Shown: positions 24,680 to 37,890 of the stretch, piece by piece
Position numbering within the stretch: the first letter of the stretch is position 1
Layout of the letters: the number at the start of each line of letters is the position of its first letter
NCBI RefSeq assembly: GCF_002287175.1
Contig: NZ_LMVM01000041.1
Span: 1 to 64,000, forward strand
Direction: 5' to 3'
From: Methanobacterium bryantii
GTDB lineage: Archaea; Methanobacteriota; Methanobacteria; Methanobacteriales; Methanobacteriaceae
Length of the DNA: 64,000 bases
Made by a program: the position numbers and the translations under genes
Notes under the pieces: generated by a model
Database searches by the model: none
Told to the model about the DNA's origin: nothing
What the model saw: the letters and a program-made list of their open reading frames with translations, nothing else

Positions 24680-26008
24680 ATGGCAAGATTTGAAGATAAG
24701 ATCGACTTGTACGACGACAGAGGCAATCTTGTTGAAGAACAAGTTCCACTAGAAGCCCTAAGTCCTTTGAGAAACCCAGCGATCAGAAGTATCGTGCAGG
24801 GTATTAAGAGGACCATAGCAGTTAACCTAGAAGGTATAGAGAACGCTCTAAGATCCGGAAAGGTTGCCGGAGGAAAAATTTTAGGAAGAGAATTAGATCT
24901 CGACATAGTCGGAAATGCTGAAGCCATAGCACAAGAAGCAAAAGAAATGATTCTTGTGGAAGAAGGCGACGACACAAAAGTCGAACTTTTAGCAGGCGGA
25001 AAGAGAGCATTAGTACAAATACCATCACTAAGGCTTGAAGCAGCAGCTGAATACTCAGCAACATCATTAGTAACTGCGTCAGCGTTTATTCAGGCTATAG
25101 TTAACCAGTTCGACGTTGGAATGTATGATGCAAACGTGGTAAAAGCAGCAGTATTAGGTAGATATCCACAAACCGTAGAATACGCAGGTGGAAACATGGC
25201 TACCATGCTGGATGTACCTCAGAAATTAGAAGGTCCAGGTTACGCATTAAGAAACATTCCGGTTAACCACGTCGTTGCAACAACTCTCAAAAACACAATG
25301 CAAGCAGCAGCTTTGTCGACAATCCTCGAACAAACAGCTATGTTTGAAATGGGAGATGCAACAGGAAGATTCGAAAGAATGCACCTTCTTGGTTTAGCTT
25401 ACCAAGGAATGAATGCTGATAACATTGTATATGATCTTGTAAAAGACAACGGTAAAGAAGGAACAGTAGGATCTGTTATACTGGACCTAGTTAACAGAGC
25501 ATCTGAAGATGGTGTAATAGGCGTCGAAAAAGAAATGGGCGGCGACTTCAAATTATACGGAACAGATGACTTGGCCAAATGGAATGCATACAACGCAGCA
25601 GGACAAATGGCAGCTACTATGGTCAACCAGGGTGCTGCAAGAGCAGCTCAGGGTGTATCCTCAACATTGTTATACTACAACGATATTATTGAATTCGCAA
25701 CAGGATTACCTGGTGTGGACTTCGGTAGAGCTGAAGGTGTAGCAGTAGGATTTTCATTCTTCAGTCACTCCATCTATGGTGGAGGTGGACCTGGTATCTT
25801 TAACGGTAACCACATCGTTACAAGACACAGTAAAGGATTCGCTATACCTTGCGTAGCGGCTGCAATGGCTCTTGATGCAGGTACACAGATGTTCTCCCCA
25901 GAAGCAACCTCAGGACTAATCAAAGACGTATACAGTCAAGTTGATGAATTCCGAGAACCACTCAAATATGTAGTGGAAGCAGCTGCCGACATAAAAGGCG
26001 ATATTTAA
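24680..26008 (+). CDS. mcrB: Methyl-coenzyme M reductase I beta subunit
   Basis: McrB is the beta subunit of methyl-coenzyme M reductase, which makes methane and the CoM-CoB heterodisulfide from methyl-CoM and coenzyme B. It is 442 residues long with the family N-terminus ARFEDKIDLYDDRGNL. The active-site wall segment FSFFSHSIYGGGGPGIFNGNHI is complete. AGGAGGG lies just upstream of the ATG at 24680. It is the first gene of mcrBDCGA; the presence of mcrC in the operon marks isoenzyme I rather than the mrt isoenzyme. Confidence 0.98.
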   Translation: MARFEDKIDLYDDRGNLVEEQVPLEALSPLRNPAIRSIVQGIKRTIAVNLEGIENALRSGKVAGGKILGRELDLDIVGNAEAIAQEAKEMILVEEGDDTKVELLAGGKRALVQIPSLRLEAAAEYSATSLVTASAFIQAIVNQFDVGMYDANVVKAAVLGRYPQTVEYAGGNMATMLDVPQKLEGPGYALRNIPVNHVVATTLKNTMQAAALSTILEQTAMFEMGDATGRFERMHLLGLAYQGMNADNIVYDLVKDNGKEGTVGSVILDLVNRASEDGVIGVEKEMGGDFKLYGTDDLAKWNAYNAAGQMAATMVNQGAARAAQGVSSTLLYYNDIIEFATGLPGVDFGRAEGVAVGFSFFSHSIYGGGGPGIFNGNHIVTRHSKGFAIPCVAAAMALDAGTQMFSPEATSGLIKDVYSQVDEFREPLKYVVEAAADIKGDI

Positions 26009-26036
26009 GTAATCCGAACTTGGGGGCATTAAGTCA

Positions 26037-26480
26037 ATGGATATCGAGATATTTCCACACAGATTGTTGAACGTAGATACCGCTGAAAGATTATTAAATG
26101 ATCTTGATAGCATCGAAGGTATCAAAAGAATGATTATACACGGACCGAGACTTCCTCCAGTGAGAGAAGGACACCCAGACCGCAGAATTATAGTTGTAAG
26201 CGGAGAAGAAGTAGAAGTACAAGTGAAACCCGGTAGAATACTACTGGAAATCGAATCAGAAGACGTCATTGAAGATGTAAAAGAAGTTTGTGAAGATCAT
26301 TTACCATTTGGATATAACATCCATATTGGACACTTCATAAGAAAACAGAAAACAGTTTCAGATCAGCTCAAATATGGCGAGGAATTAGATAATATTCCTG
26401 ATGAAATGGTTGGATTAACTGACCAGAACGCACAACTCAGTGAAAGAGCACAAATACTAAAGAGGAAAGACGAAAAATGA
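26037..26480 (+). CDS. mcrD: Methyl-coenzyme M reductase operon protein D
   Basis: McrD (147 residues) is not part of the purified reductase but binds it, and is thought to help assembly or F430 insertion. Family features are DIEIFPHRLLNVDTAERLL at the N-terminus and GPRLPP. The C-terminal third is charged and probably flexible. It starts 28 nt after mcrB and overlaps mcrC by 4 nt (ATGA). Confidence 0.95.
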   Translation: MDIEIFPHRLLNVDTAERLLNDLDSIEGIKRMIIHGPRLPPVREGHPDRRIIVVSGEEVEVQVKPGRILLEIESEDVIEDVKEVCEDHLPFGYNIHIGHFIRKQKTVSDQLKYGEELDNIPDEMVGLTDQNAQLSERAQILKRKDEK

Positions 26481-27073
26481 TTGGTAAGGGCACACACATC
26501 GTAGACTGCAGAGTAGCGATGGGTATGGGTGAAGGAGGAGGAATTGCCCAAAGGGGAACATTTGCCCAGAGTGGCAGTGATGTTTTAACAATAGCAATGT
26601 CTCCGGGAAGGAGACACATAACAAAACCAGTCTGTGAGATAACATTCGCGTTACGGGAAGCTAATATAATGACAAGTACTCTCGTGTTGAATGCCGGTGC
26701 CGGTGTTCCGCATGATGCTCCAGCAGCTGGAGGGGGCAGTCTCTTTGGACTTACTCCAACAGAAATAGAGCAAATAAACATGCATAAACTTATACTGGTA
26801 CACCTCGGAGGTGTTAAACACCACATTGTGTACAAAGCCCGGTTAATACTTCGACATGTAGAGAAACCTTGCGTAATCATTTGTGAATATCCAGTTGACT
26901 TTGAAGATTTTGCAAAGATTGGTGTCAAAACTAAAGCTGTAATGCCCGAGGAGCCTAAAACAAAAGGTGAAATTGTGGATATAATAAGCGGCGTAATTAG
27001 AGGAGAAACCAGTCCCCAAGAAAAGTTGGATGAAATTATTAGAAAAGTTAGGTTAGCACTAGGAGGTGCATGA
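26477..27073 (+). CDS. mcrC: Methyl-coenzyme M reductase operon protein C
   Basis: McrC (198 residues) belongs to the complex that activates Mcr by reducing Ni(II)-F430 with ATP and low-potential electrons. The conserved CRVAMGMGEGGGIAQRGTFA, SPGRRHITKPVCEI and GVPHDAPAAGGGSLFGLT segments are present. It is coupled to mcrD by an ATGA overlap, and its TGA lies between the two possible mcrG starts. Mmp7, another member of the activation complex, is encoded at 7300-8211. Confidence 0.96.
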   Translation: MIGKGTHIVDCRVAMGMGEGGGIAQRGTFAQSGSDVLTIAMSPGRRHITKPVCEITFALREANIMTSTLVLNAGAGVPHDAPAAGGGSLFGLTPTEIEQINMHKLILVHLGGVKHHIVYKARLILRHVEKPCVIICEYPVDFEDFAKIGVKTKAVMPEEPKTKGEIVDIISGVIRGETSPQEKLDEIIRKVRLALGGA

Positions 27074-27075
27074 TA

Positions 27076-27825
<750 letters not shown>

Positions 27826-27842
27826 TCAGGAGGGTGATTAAT

Positions 27843-29494
<1,652 letters not shown>

Positions 29495-29495
<1 letters not shown>

Positions 29496-29525
29496 ATAGG
29501 TGTAACGCAAACACCTATTTTTTTT
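29495..29525 (+). terminator. Hairpin terminator between mcr and mtr
   Basis: AATAGGTGT (29495-29503) pairs perfectly with ACACCTATT (29511-29519) across a 7-nt loop and runs into eight T residues (29518-29525). It begins at the stop codon of mcrA. Only 29 nt separate it from the mtrE start, with no clear TATA box, so partial read-through into mtr is likely. Confidence 0.8.
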
Positions 29526-29554
29526 ATTTCATTGAAAACGAGGAGGAAAAAAAC

Positions 29555-30442
<888 letters not shown>

Positions 30443-30453
30443 GGAGGAATTAT

Positions 30454-31182
30454 ATGGATCCATTATTTTTAATCGGCGCTGTAACCGCTGGTGGGCTCCT
30501 GATTGGTGGAGGTGTACACTTCATACCTGTAGGTGGTGCTCCAGCAGCTATGGCAACAGCAACAGGTGTAGGAACCGGTACTGCTATGCTTGCAGCCGGT
30601 GGTGGTATGACAGGACTCATAACTGCAGCGGCCATGACAGGTCAGTCACTTCCACTTATCCTGGCAGCAGGTGCTATCGGTTCAGGTTTAATGCTCGGTA
30701 TAACCATGCTTGCAGGTAACTTCATATACGTATGGGGTGTAGGATGTGTACCATCATCAGCAAAAGTAGATGTAGACCCAATAACCAAAATGGAACAAAG
30801 TAAATATGTAACACCAGGTACCGAAGGTCACGGAATACCTACCGTTTGTTTTGTAAGCGGAATTATAGGTGGACTTTTAGGTGGAATTGGTGGAGGATTA
30901 ATTTATTACGCTCTTTACAATGCACTTACTGCAACTACAGCTTATGCAGTACCTGCAGGATCAACATTCTCTTTAGCTGCCGCAACACTTGCAGGAATAT
31001 TCGCTTTAGGAACATTCTTCATAAATGCGGTTGTAGCTTCCTATAACATAGGAGGTACTATAGAAGGATTCCACGATCCTAAGTTCAAAAGACTCCCTAG
31101 AGGAGCATTAGCTTGTATAATTGTATCACTCGTGGTAGGAATTGTAGGAGCATTATTAGTTCAAGGCGGAGGTGTATTATAA
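30454..31182 (+). CDS. mtrD: Methyl-H4MPT:coenzyme M methyltransferase subunit D
   Basis: MtrD (242 residues) is a hydrophobic Gly/Ala-rich membrane subunit with about six helices. The family N-terminus DPLFLIGAVTAGGLLIGGGVH is followed by IPVGGAPAAMATATGVGTG-type loops. It starts 11 nt after mtrE with TAAGGAGG, and its stop shares one base with the mtrC start. Its role is in the Na+-translocating membrane core. Confidence 0.97.
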   Translation: MDPLFLIGAVTAGGLLIGGGVHFIPVGGAPAAMATATGVGTGTAMLAAGGGMTGLITAAAMTGQSLPLILAAGAIGSGLMLGITMLAGNFIYVWGVGCVPSSAKVDVDPITKMEQSKYVTPGTEGHGIPTVCFVSGIIGGLLGGIGGGLIYYALYNALTATTAYAVPAGSTFSLAAATLAGIFALGTFFINAVVASYNIGGTIEGFHDPKFKRLPRGALACIIVSLVVGIVGALLVQGGGVL

Positions 31183-32000
31183 TGTCAGCAGCAGGCGGAG
31201 GACCCGCAGGTGCAGATGTATCAGCTTCAAAAACTATAGCTCTTGGAGTTATAGGCGGCCTTGTAGGTATATACTTAGCACCATTCCTTGGTCCAGTATT
31301 TGGAGCACTTACAGCATCACTCGGTGCAGTCGCAGCCATAATATGGGGTGCTGACGCTATAAGAAGAGTTGCAAGTTACGGTTTAGGTACTGGTGTACCT
31401 TCAATCGGATACATGTCACTTGCTATAGGTATCATAGGATCATTAGCTGGAATAGCAGGCGTAGCCCTATTCGGATCAAGCTTAGCTCTTGCAGGCCCTG
31501 TTTTAGGATTTGTTATAGCTATGATAGTAGGTGCAATAGTTGCTTTAGTAGCTAGAAAAATAGTTAAAATGAAAATACCAGTTTTAGTACCATGTACAAC
31601 TGAAATTGCAGGTGCATCTGCTTTATCTGTAATTGGATTTTCAGTAGCTATAGCCGGAAGTTTATCAATGGCAGTAATACAGACTTCAGTTATTTCAACT
31701 GGATTTATAGCACTGCTCTTTATCTTAAACACAATGGCTGTCCAGCATCCATTCAACGCATGTTTAGGACCAAACGAAAAACAGACAAGGACCCTTAAAC
31801 TCGCTGCATCAACTGGTTTTATTTCCATGGCAGTAGTAGGATTAATAGCATTACTAGCATCAGGTAACTCATGGGTTGCTATAGTTCCTATAATCGGTAC
31901 TTTAGCATGGTTGGTATCTGTCAAAGCATTTATAGACGCATCAACCGAAGACGCAGCATCAGTTGCATGGTCCGGTATGCCTAAAGAAGAGGAGCTCTAA
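31182..32000 (+). CDS. mtrC: Methyl-H4MPT:coenzyme M methyltransferase subunit C
   Basis: MtrC (272 residues) is the third multi-helix membrane subunit, with seven or eight hydrophobic segments and the conserved HPFNACLGPNEKQTRTL loop. The ATG at 31182 overlaps the final A of the mtrD stop codon (TAATG), which defines the start. The N-terminal SAAGGGPAGADVSA segment is cytosolic. Confidence 0.97.
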   Translation: MSAAGGGPAGADVSASKTIALGVIGGLVGIYLAPFLGPVFGALTASLGAVAAIIWGADAIRRVASYGLGTGVPSIGYMSLAIGIIGSLAGIAGVALFGSSLALAGPVLGFVIAMIVGAIVALVARKIVKMKIPVLVPCTTEIAGASALSVIGFSVAIAGSLSMAVIQTSVISTGFIALLFILNTMAVQHPFNACLGPNEKQTRTLKLAASTGFISMAVVGLIALLASGNSWVAIVPIIGTLAWLVSVKAFIDASTEDAASVAWSGMPKEEEL

Positions 32001-32012
32001 GGAGGAATAAAG

Positions 32013-32318
32013 ATGGCAGAAATTTTACCTTTAGTAAAAGTTGTTCCTGAAATGAACCTGACCCTTGACCCTTCTACAGGTAAATTAGGGGCCGCAGTGG
32101 GCGGTGCAGTAATAGTTTCCTTAGACACAGTAAACGAACAATTAGATGAGTTAGAAATTGCAGTAGAAGATTTATATACATCCCTAGATCCAACAACTGT
32201 TTCCCCAGGATCATATCCTGGAAGGGAAGGAGCTTATCTGAGTGCAGGTAAACTAACCAACGTGGTCTACGGATTTATAATAGGGCTAATACTGCTTGTC
32301 GCTCTATTTGGAATTTAG
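32013..32318 (+). CDS. mtrB: Methyl-H4MPT:coenzyme M methyltransferase subunit B
   Basis: MtrB (101 residues) has a soluble N-terminal part starting EILPLVKVVPEMNLTLDP and one C-terminal membrane helix (residues 80-100, VVYGFIIGLILLVALFGI). It is a single-span subunit near MtrA in the complex. TAAGGAGG precedes the ATG, and the gene is 12 nt from both neighbours. Confidence 0.96.
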   Translation: MAEILPLVKVVPEMNLTLDPSTGKLGAAVGGAVIVSLDTVNEQLDELEIAVEDLYTSLDPTTVSPGSYPGREGAYLSAGKLTNVVYGFIIGLILLVALFGI

Positions 32319-32330
32319 GAGGTGTTTTAG

Positions 32331-33050
32331 TTGGCTGATAAGAAATCACCCGCAGAAGGATGGCCTGTGGTTAACGGGGATTACATAGTCGGTGACCCTG
32401 AAAGCCCTGTAGCAGCAACAACACTCGGATCACACAATGAAGACGTAGTTGCAGCGGCTGGAACTGCTCTTGCAGGACCATGTAAAACCGAGAACCTAGG
32501 AGTCGAAAAGATGGTTGCAAACCTGATATCGAACCCTAACATAAGATTCCTTATATTATGTGGATCTGAAGTGCAAGGGCACATTACAGGTCAAAGTATA
32601 GAAGCACTACACGCTAACGGTGTAGATGAAAAAAGAAAAATTGCCGGTGCAACCGGTGCTATACCATTCATCGAAAACATTCCAGATGAAGGTATAGAAA
32701 GGTTCCAGCAACAAATGGAAATCATAAGCATGATTGATATCGAAGATGCTGGACAAATTCAAGCTAAAGTTAAAGAGTGTATTGAAAAAGACCCAGGTGC
32801 ATTCGAAGAAGAAGCAATGGTCATTAAAGTGGAAGAAGGTGGCGCAGAAGAAGAAGAAGGCGAAGAAATAAGGCCTGTAGCTCCTGAAACAGCGTTAATC
32901 GAAGCTAGAATGCGTAACATTCAAACCCAGGTTAAAAGCGTGGGCGGATTACAGAGAATGTTTGCAGGTATGTACTCTGGAAAAGTTCAGGGAATCATGC
33001 TTGGTTTAGCCTTTACACTGGTCATTGGAACCATACTACTCTTGAAATAA
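32331..33050 (+). CDS. mtrA: Methyl-H4MPT:coenzyme M methyltransferase corrinoid subunit A
   Basis: MtrA (239 residues) carries the corrinoid that is methylated by MtrH and then passes the methyl group to coenzyme M. The cobalt-ligating histidine H84 (VQGHITGQ) is at the expected position. A variable acidic linker (about residues 165-180, EEGGAEEEEGEE) precedes the single C-terminal membrane helix (IMLGLAFTLVIGTILLL). The start is TTG at 32331 behind TTAGGAGGTG; no ATG or GTG alternative gives the conserved N-terminus. Confidence 0.97.
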   Translation: MADKKSPAEGWPVVNGDYIVGDPESPVAATTLGSHNEDVVAAAGTALAGPCKTENLGVEKMVANLISNPNIRFLILCGSEVQGHITGQSIEALHANGVDEKRKIAGATGAIPFIENIPDEGIERFQQQMEIISMIDIEDAGQIQAKVKECIEKDPGAFEEEAMVIKVEEGGAEEEEGEEIRPVAPETALIEARMRNIQTQVKSVGGLQRMFAGMYSGKVQGIMLGLAFTLVIGTILLLK

Positions 33051-33062
33051 TGGGGGTTTTAG

Positions 33063-33257
33063 ATGTTAATATCAAATAAACCTAATGTTAGAGGCATAAG
33101 AAAAGTAGCAGAAGATGTAAAATACCGAGCAGGATTAATCGGTAGAGATCAGAGGTTATTTGCCGGACTTATGGCCACCAGAATACAGGGTATGGTTATG
33201 GGTTTTATACTGGCAATACTCTTAGTAGGACTCCCAATTTTATGGGTAATAAGATAG
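33063..33257 (+). CDS. mtrF: Methyl-H4MPT:coenzyme M methyltransferase subunit F
   Basis: MtrF (64 residues) resembles the C-terminal part of MtrA: a short cytosolic part with RAGLIGRDQRLFAGLMATR, then one membrane helix (MVMGFILAILLVGLPILWVI). It is a structural single-span subunit. GGGGGTTTTAG precedes the ATG, 12 nt after mtrA. Confidence 0.95.
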   Translation: MLISNKPNVRGIRKVAEDVKYRAGLIGRDQRLFAGLMATRIQGMVMGFILAILLVGLPILWVIR

Positions 33258-33272
33258 AGGGGCATGATAAAT

Positions 33273-33515
33273 ATGGCAGAAGATAATATACCAACAGTTA
33301 TTGTCCCATCCGATGATTTCAATAAGGCTAATGAGAGATTAGACGACATGGAAGAAAAAGTAGAATTCACATGGGGTGAAATCTCTCAGAGAATGGGTCA
33401 ACAAATTGGTAGGGATATCGGTATCCTATACGGAATAATAATAGGACTCATAATCCTGTTTATAACATTCAAAGTAGTAGCAATAGGCGCAATACTACAA
33501 TCTTTAGGCGTGTAA
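33273..33515 (+). CDS. mtrG: Methyl-H4MPT:coenzyme M methyltransferase subunit G
   Basis: MtrG (80 residues) has an N-terminal helical soluble part (DDFNKANERLDDMEEKVEFTW) and a C-terminal membrane helix (GILYGIIIGLIILFITF). I chose the ATG at 33273 because GAGGGG lies 10 nt upstream; the ATG at 33264 abuts that motif. It lies between mtrF and mtrH. Confidence 0.95.
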   Translation: MAEDNIPTVIVPSDDFNKANERLDDMEEKVEFTWGEISQRMGQQIGRDIGILYGIIIGLIILFITFKVVAIGAILQSLGV

Positions 33516-33531
33516 ATTAGGAGGTTTACAT

Positions 33532-34464
<933 letters not shown>

Positions 34465-34477
34465 GTTCTAAAAATTA

Positions 34478-34515
34478 AGAGGCGGTTCAAATCGCTCTCT
34501 TTCTCTATTTTTTAA
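34478..34515 (+). terminator. Likely terminator after mtrH
   Basis: AGAG-(G)-CG pairs with CGCTCT around an 8-nt loop (34478-34498), with one bulged G, followed by pyrimidine-rich DNA with T runs up to 34513. It lies 14 nt past the mtrH stop. The structure is modest, so it is a tentative call. Confidence 0.4.
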
Positions 34516-34676
34516 GGTTTTTCTTATTTTAAAGTTAATTTCGTTGATTTTCTAAAAATACGTATTTTTACATTATTTAAAAATAAATTATTTTTCAAAT
34601 TTAAAGAAAAATTTCACAAGATTTATATTATTTTCCATTAAATCTATTTACAGTTTTAATTTTAGGGGGTATTTCA

Positions 34677-36158
34677 TTGTCATTATTGGGGAAAATATTC
34701 AGCAGAGGTCCAAAACCAGTTATAGCAAAAAGCAGGTATGTGTCAATTGAAGATGTGAAGGCAACAGCATTTACCAAAAAAAGAGCAGGTGCAGGGCTTT
34801 CAACCAAGCCTGAGACTTATTATATTGTTGCTTCTGTAGAACTCGGAAACACAACCACAAAATGTATCCTTACAGCTACAAATCTTGAAACAAGTAGAAC
34901 TTATCTTCTTGACAAGACAGTTAAAATGACCAGGGATATACGGCCGCCAAAGCCTGGGGAAAATGTCTTTGGTGAAACTGTATGGGAAGTAGAACTTACA
35001 AAAGAGTCAGTTTCTGAAATGGTAAGAGACACTATTCTTGAGTCAATAAAACGTTCTAAAATTAACATAGATAAAGATCTGGATTTTGTTGTGCGTTCAA
35101 CAGGAGTTACTGCCGGATTTGCTTCTCCTAAAGAAGTTGGAGATCTTATAATTGCCCTTGCAGATGGATGTCTTGATGCAGGAATCCCTCCAAGTAAGAT
35201 GGCACCTGCAATGACTAAGGAAAGCTTCCCTGAAAGGTTAAGGGATTACACATTGATTGAAAAGGTTATGTTTGACGGTGCTGTTGTAAGTGTGCTTCCA
35301 CCTACTGGAAAGGCTGTTGTTGCAAATGAAATGGAAGGGGAACTCGTTACTGCAGGTATTAAAGTTGGTGCTAAATGGACTAATATTGATTTCCGTAACC
35401 CATGTGTTTCAATGGATTTTGGAACAACTCTTGCAGGAAGGATAACAAATGGGCAGGAACCTTATGCACGCACGATCGGAAATTTTTGTGGGCTTGCAGG
35501 GGCAGTATCTGATGCAATAATACGTGGAACTGAAAAGGTAGATAAAAGGGGTGGAGCAGCTTTAGATCTTTATTCTAGAGACATATTAAAAAAAGCTGAC
35601 TGGAAAGCAGCTGAAGAGTATGCAGCACGTGTACATGATCATATAGATATAAGAAAAGTTCCGGAAAACAGGGATAGATTTGGAACCGTGCCTGTGGATC
35701 CAAAGGCAGCGTATGATGCGGGAACAACCCTTATAGGGTGTGATGTAGGTAAAAATGGGGATAAAATCCCTAAATTAACTGATATGGGTCATGAGATTTA
35801 CTCTGATAGTGGAATACACACACTTTTTGCAACACTTGACTATGTAAGTGCAAATATTGTAAAAAGATTAGCTGATGAAGCTTTTGAAGAAGGAGTTGTT
35901 GAACCCGGTTCCATGCTTGGGGTAACAGGCCGAGCAGGAATAACTGGAAGAAAACCTGAATTTGTCCTTGATTATTCTAAAGATAAATTCAACGGCACTA
36001 TTTTTGTATCTGACGCACTTGCAATGGGTGCTGCTGTAATGGCAAGGTGCATGAATTCCATGGGAACACCACATATTCCTATCGGCGGAAAACAGGGCGG
36101 TGCATGTATACTGGGTCAGCGAAGAAAACTGCAGAAACAGAAGGGTATGATAGATTAA
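34677..36158 (+). CDS. mmp14: Methanogenesis marker protein 14
   Basis: This 493-residue protein matches methanogenesis marker 14, whose gene often follows mtr in Methanobacteriales. The segment VASVELGNTTTKCILTA near residue 52 looks like the phosphate-binding loop of an ASKHA-type ATPase, and the C-terminal GVTGRAGITGRKPEFVLD supports a nucleotide-dependent role. No reaction is established. The start is TTG at 34677 behind AGGGGG; no better ATG exists. It has its own promoter region with TTTATATTA (34622-34630). Confidence 0.88.
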   Translation: MSLLGKIFSRGPKPVIAKSRYVSIEDVKATAFTKKRAGAGLSTKPETYYIVASVELGNTTTKCILTATNLETSRTYLLDKTVKMTRDIRPPKPGENVFGETVWEVELTKESVSEMVRDTILESIKRSKINIDKDLDFVVRSTGVTAGFASPKEVGDLIIALADGCLDAGIPPSKMAPAMTKESFPERLRDYTLIEKVMFDGAVVSVLPPTGKAVVANEMEGELVTAGIKVGAKWTNIDFRNPCVSMDFGTTLAGRITNGQEPYARTIGNFCGLAGAVSDAIIRGTEKVDKRGGAALDLYSRDILKKADWKAAEEYAARVHDHIDIRKVPENRDRFGTVPVDPKAAYDAGTTLIGCDVGKNGDKIPKLTDMGHEIYSDSGIHTLFATLDYVSANIVKRLADEAFEEGVVEPGSMLGVTGRAGITGRKPEFVLDYSKDKFNGTIFVSDALAMGAAVMARCMNSMGTPHIPIGGKQGGACILGQRRKLQKQKGMID

Positions 36159-36365
36159 TTAAAACCATTCTTTTTATTATCTTTTTTGATTTTCTTTTTA
36201 TTTACACGAAGTATTCTTCAATATTTATAACTGCACAGCGATCACTATTTTTACATCATTTATTTTGATCTCTCCAAATTTAATAATTTTTTATAAAATT
36301 ATAGTAATATTTTTTAGCTAGAAATTTCAAAAATTAAATCCAATACTGTAATGCATTTAATTAAA
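36159..36365. other. Spacer before the second 150-nt element
   Basis: The 419-nt gap after mmp14 consists of this AT-rich spacer, the repeated element at 36366-36508 and a 69-nt leader of the next gene. T-rich runs at 36164-36200 may end mmp14 transcription. No reading frame is evident. Confidence 0.4.
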
Positions 36366-36508
36366 CGCTCATGTCCATGATCCTGTGCACAGTTTATACC
36401 TCATGTTAAATTATCATATTGCTTAATTGAAGTCATTTAAAAAAAAATTCCCATTTATTTAATCAATGATCTACATAACTTATAGTAATAACAATCCCGA
36501 CATGAGCG
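36366..36508. repeat. Repeated non-coding element, copy B, with paired ends
   Basis: The element is bounded by a perfect 10-bp inverted repeat, CGCTCATGTC (36366-36375) and GACATGAGCG (36499-36508). With a 2-nt indel the inverted repeat extends outward through ATTTAATTA/TAATTAAAT to about 19 bp. The interior matches the copy at 141-290 in several blocks. It lacks coding potential. A small structured RNA with a long closing stem and a miniature inverted-repeat element are both possible. Confidence 0.65.
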
Positions 36509-36577
36509 TAATTAAATTATGTTGTTTTATTTTACAGATTTGTCTAATTTACCTTAAAATTAAGAGGAGATGATATT

Positions 36578-36781
36578 ATGCGTGAAGTGACTTCAGAAGA
36601 TGTAATAACTTCTTTAAAAGGAGTATCTTATCCAGCAACTAAAAAAGAAATGGTTGAACAAGCTAAGAAGAATAACGCTTCTGATGATGTTATCCATAAA
36701 ATAGAAAATCTTCCAATGGAAAAATTTAGAACAACCGCGGATATTGCTTCCCTTTTTGAGGACAAATCACGGAGACGTTGA
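36578..36781 (+). CDS. DUF2795 protein
   Basis: This 67-residue protein is one DUF2795 domain: DVITSLKGVSYPATKKEMVEQAKKN, then DVIHKIENLPMEKFRTTADI. The domain is a small helical module found in bacteria and archaea with no known reaction; it may bind protein or nucleic acid. AGAGGAGATGAT precedes the ATG. The gene stands alone between the repeated element and the convergent htpX gene. Confidence 0.85.
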   Translation: MREVTSEDVITSLKGVSYPATKKEMVEQAKKNNASDDVIHKIENLPMEKFRTTADIASLFEDKSRRR

Positions 36782-36825
36782 ATTAATTTTAACCAGTTTC
36801 AAAATAAAATAGGTAAAGTTAGAAT

Positions 36826-36877
36826 GCCCTCGAACATTTTATGTTCGGGGCCTTGAAAAAATTAGAAATTTTTTCAA
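36826..36877. terminator. Two hairpins between convergent genes
   Basis: GCCC(T)CGAACA pairs with TGTTCGGGGC (36826-36851), and directly after it TTGAAAAAATT pairs perfectly with AATTTTTTCAA (36853-36877) across a 3-nt loop. The second hairpin overlaps the htpX stop codon. The position suits a two-way terminator for the DUF2795 and htpX transcripts. Confidence 0.6.
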
Positions 36878-37734
36878 AAGGCTTTTACTTCTTCTAACCT
36901 TTTTATTCTCTCATTTATTGGAGGGTGAGTTGAAAATAAATTCATTAAAGTTTTTGTTTTTCCTCCAAACGGATTTACTATGAATATATGGGCTGTAGCT
37001 GGATTTGCGTCCCTCATTGGTCTTGAACTGGTTCCCATTTGAAGTTTTCTAAGTGCATCTGCAAGTGCCCATGGTTTTCCAGATATCTTTGCACCGCTTT
37101 CATCAGCTTTGTATTCTCTAGTTCTGCTTACTGCAAGTTGAACAATTGTGGCAGCTACTGGAGCAAGTATGGACATTGCAATTAATCCTAATAAATCTTC
37201 TCCATCTTCTCCACCACCAAGAAATGCAAACATTCCTGCATAATTTGCAATCAGGACTATAGCTCCTCCCACTGTGGCAGCTACTGCACTTATCAATATG
37301 TCCCTGTTTTTAACGTGTCCAAGTTCGTGAGCTATAACTCCTTCAAGTTCGTCTCTACTTAGCAAATTCAGTATGCCTGTAGTTACGGCTACAACTGCTT
37401 TTTTAGGGCTTCTGCCAGTAGCAAAAGCGTTCGGAGTCGCACTTTCAACTATTGCAACTTTTGGTTTTGGAATTCCTGCGTTCTGCGCAAGTTCTGATAC
37501 AATTGAATGGAGTTCTGGAGCTTCATGTTCTGATACTTCCCTTGCACCGTACATCTTAAGCACAATTTTATCTGAAAAGAAATATGAACTGAAGTTCATG
37601 ATCATTGCAAGTAAGAAGAAAGCTGACGCTCCAAAAAGTCCTACTCCAAATAATGATCCTATGAAATAACCTATGCCTATTAATAAGCCGGTTAATGCAC
37701 CTAATAAGAGTAATGTTTTAATGTTTTCAAACAT
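36874..37734 (-). CDS. htpX: HtpX-like membrane zinc metalloprotease
   Basis: This 286-residue M48 protease degrades or processes membrane proteins. It has two N-terminal membrane helices (residues 5-45), the zinc motif HELGHVKNRD (HExxH, near residue 130), two more hydrophobic segments, and the third zinc ligand in TREYKADESGAKISG. I chose the ATG at 37734 because GGTGAT is just upstream; the ORF could extend 13 codons further. The gene is monocistronic and converges on the DUF2795 gene. Confidence 0.93.
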   Translation of the reverse strand: MFENIKTLLLLGALTGLLIGIGYFIGSLFGVGLFGASAFFLLAMIMNFSSYFFSDKIVLKMYGAREVSEHEAPELHSIVSELAQNAGIPKPKVAIVESATPNAFATGRSPKKAVVAVTTGILNLLSRDELEGVIAHELGHVKNRDILISAVAATVGGAIVLIANYAGMFAFLGGGEDGEDLLGLIAMSILAPVAATIVQLAVSRTREYKADESGAKISGKPWALADALRKLQMGTSSRPMRDANPATAHIFIVNPFGGKTKTLMNLFSTHPPINERIKRLEEVKAF

Positions 37735-37890
37735 TTGATTATCACCAGTTTTTAAACGTTGATCTTTTTTCAATCTTTTTATTTATTCAGGTTACTAAAA
37801 GATCACAATACTATAAAATGTAAGTTTAGGTATATAAACTTTGTGTGACTAAATCTAAATTATAAATAATTAAATTTTCGGTGTTTTCAG

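Noticed and set aside
34471..34500. GGTTCAAATCGC resembling a tRNA T-arm
   Set aside because: The preceding DNA is the end of mtrH and gives no acceptor, D or anticodon arm; a terminator explains it better.
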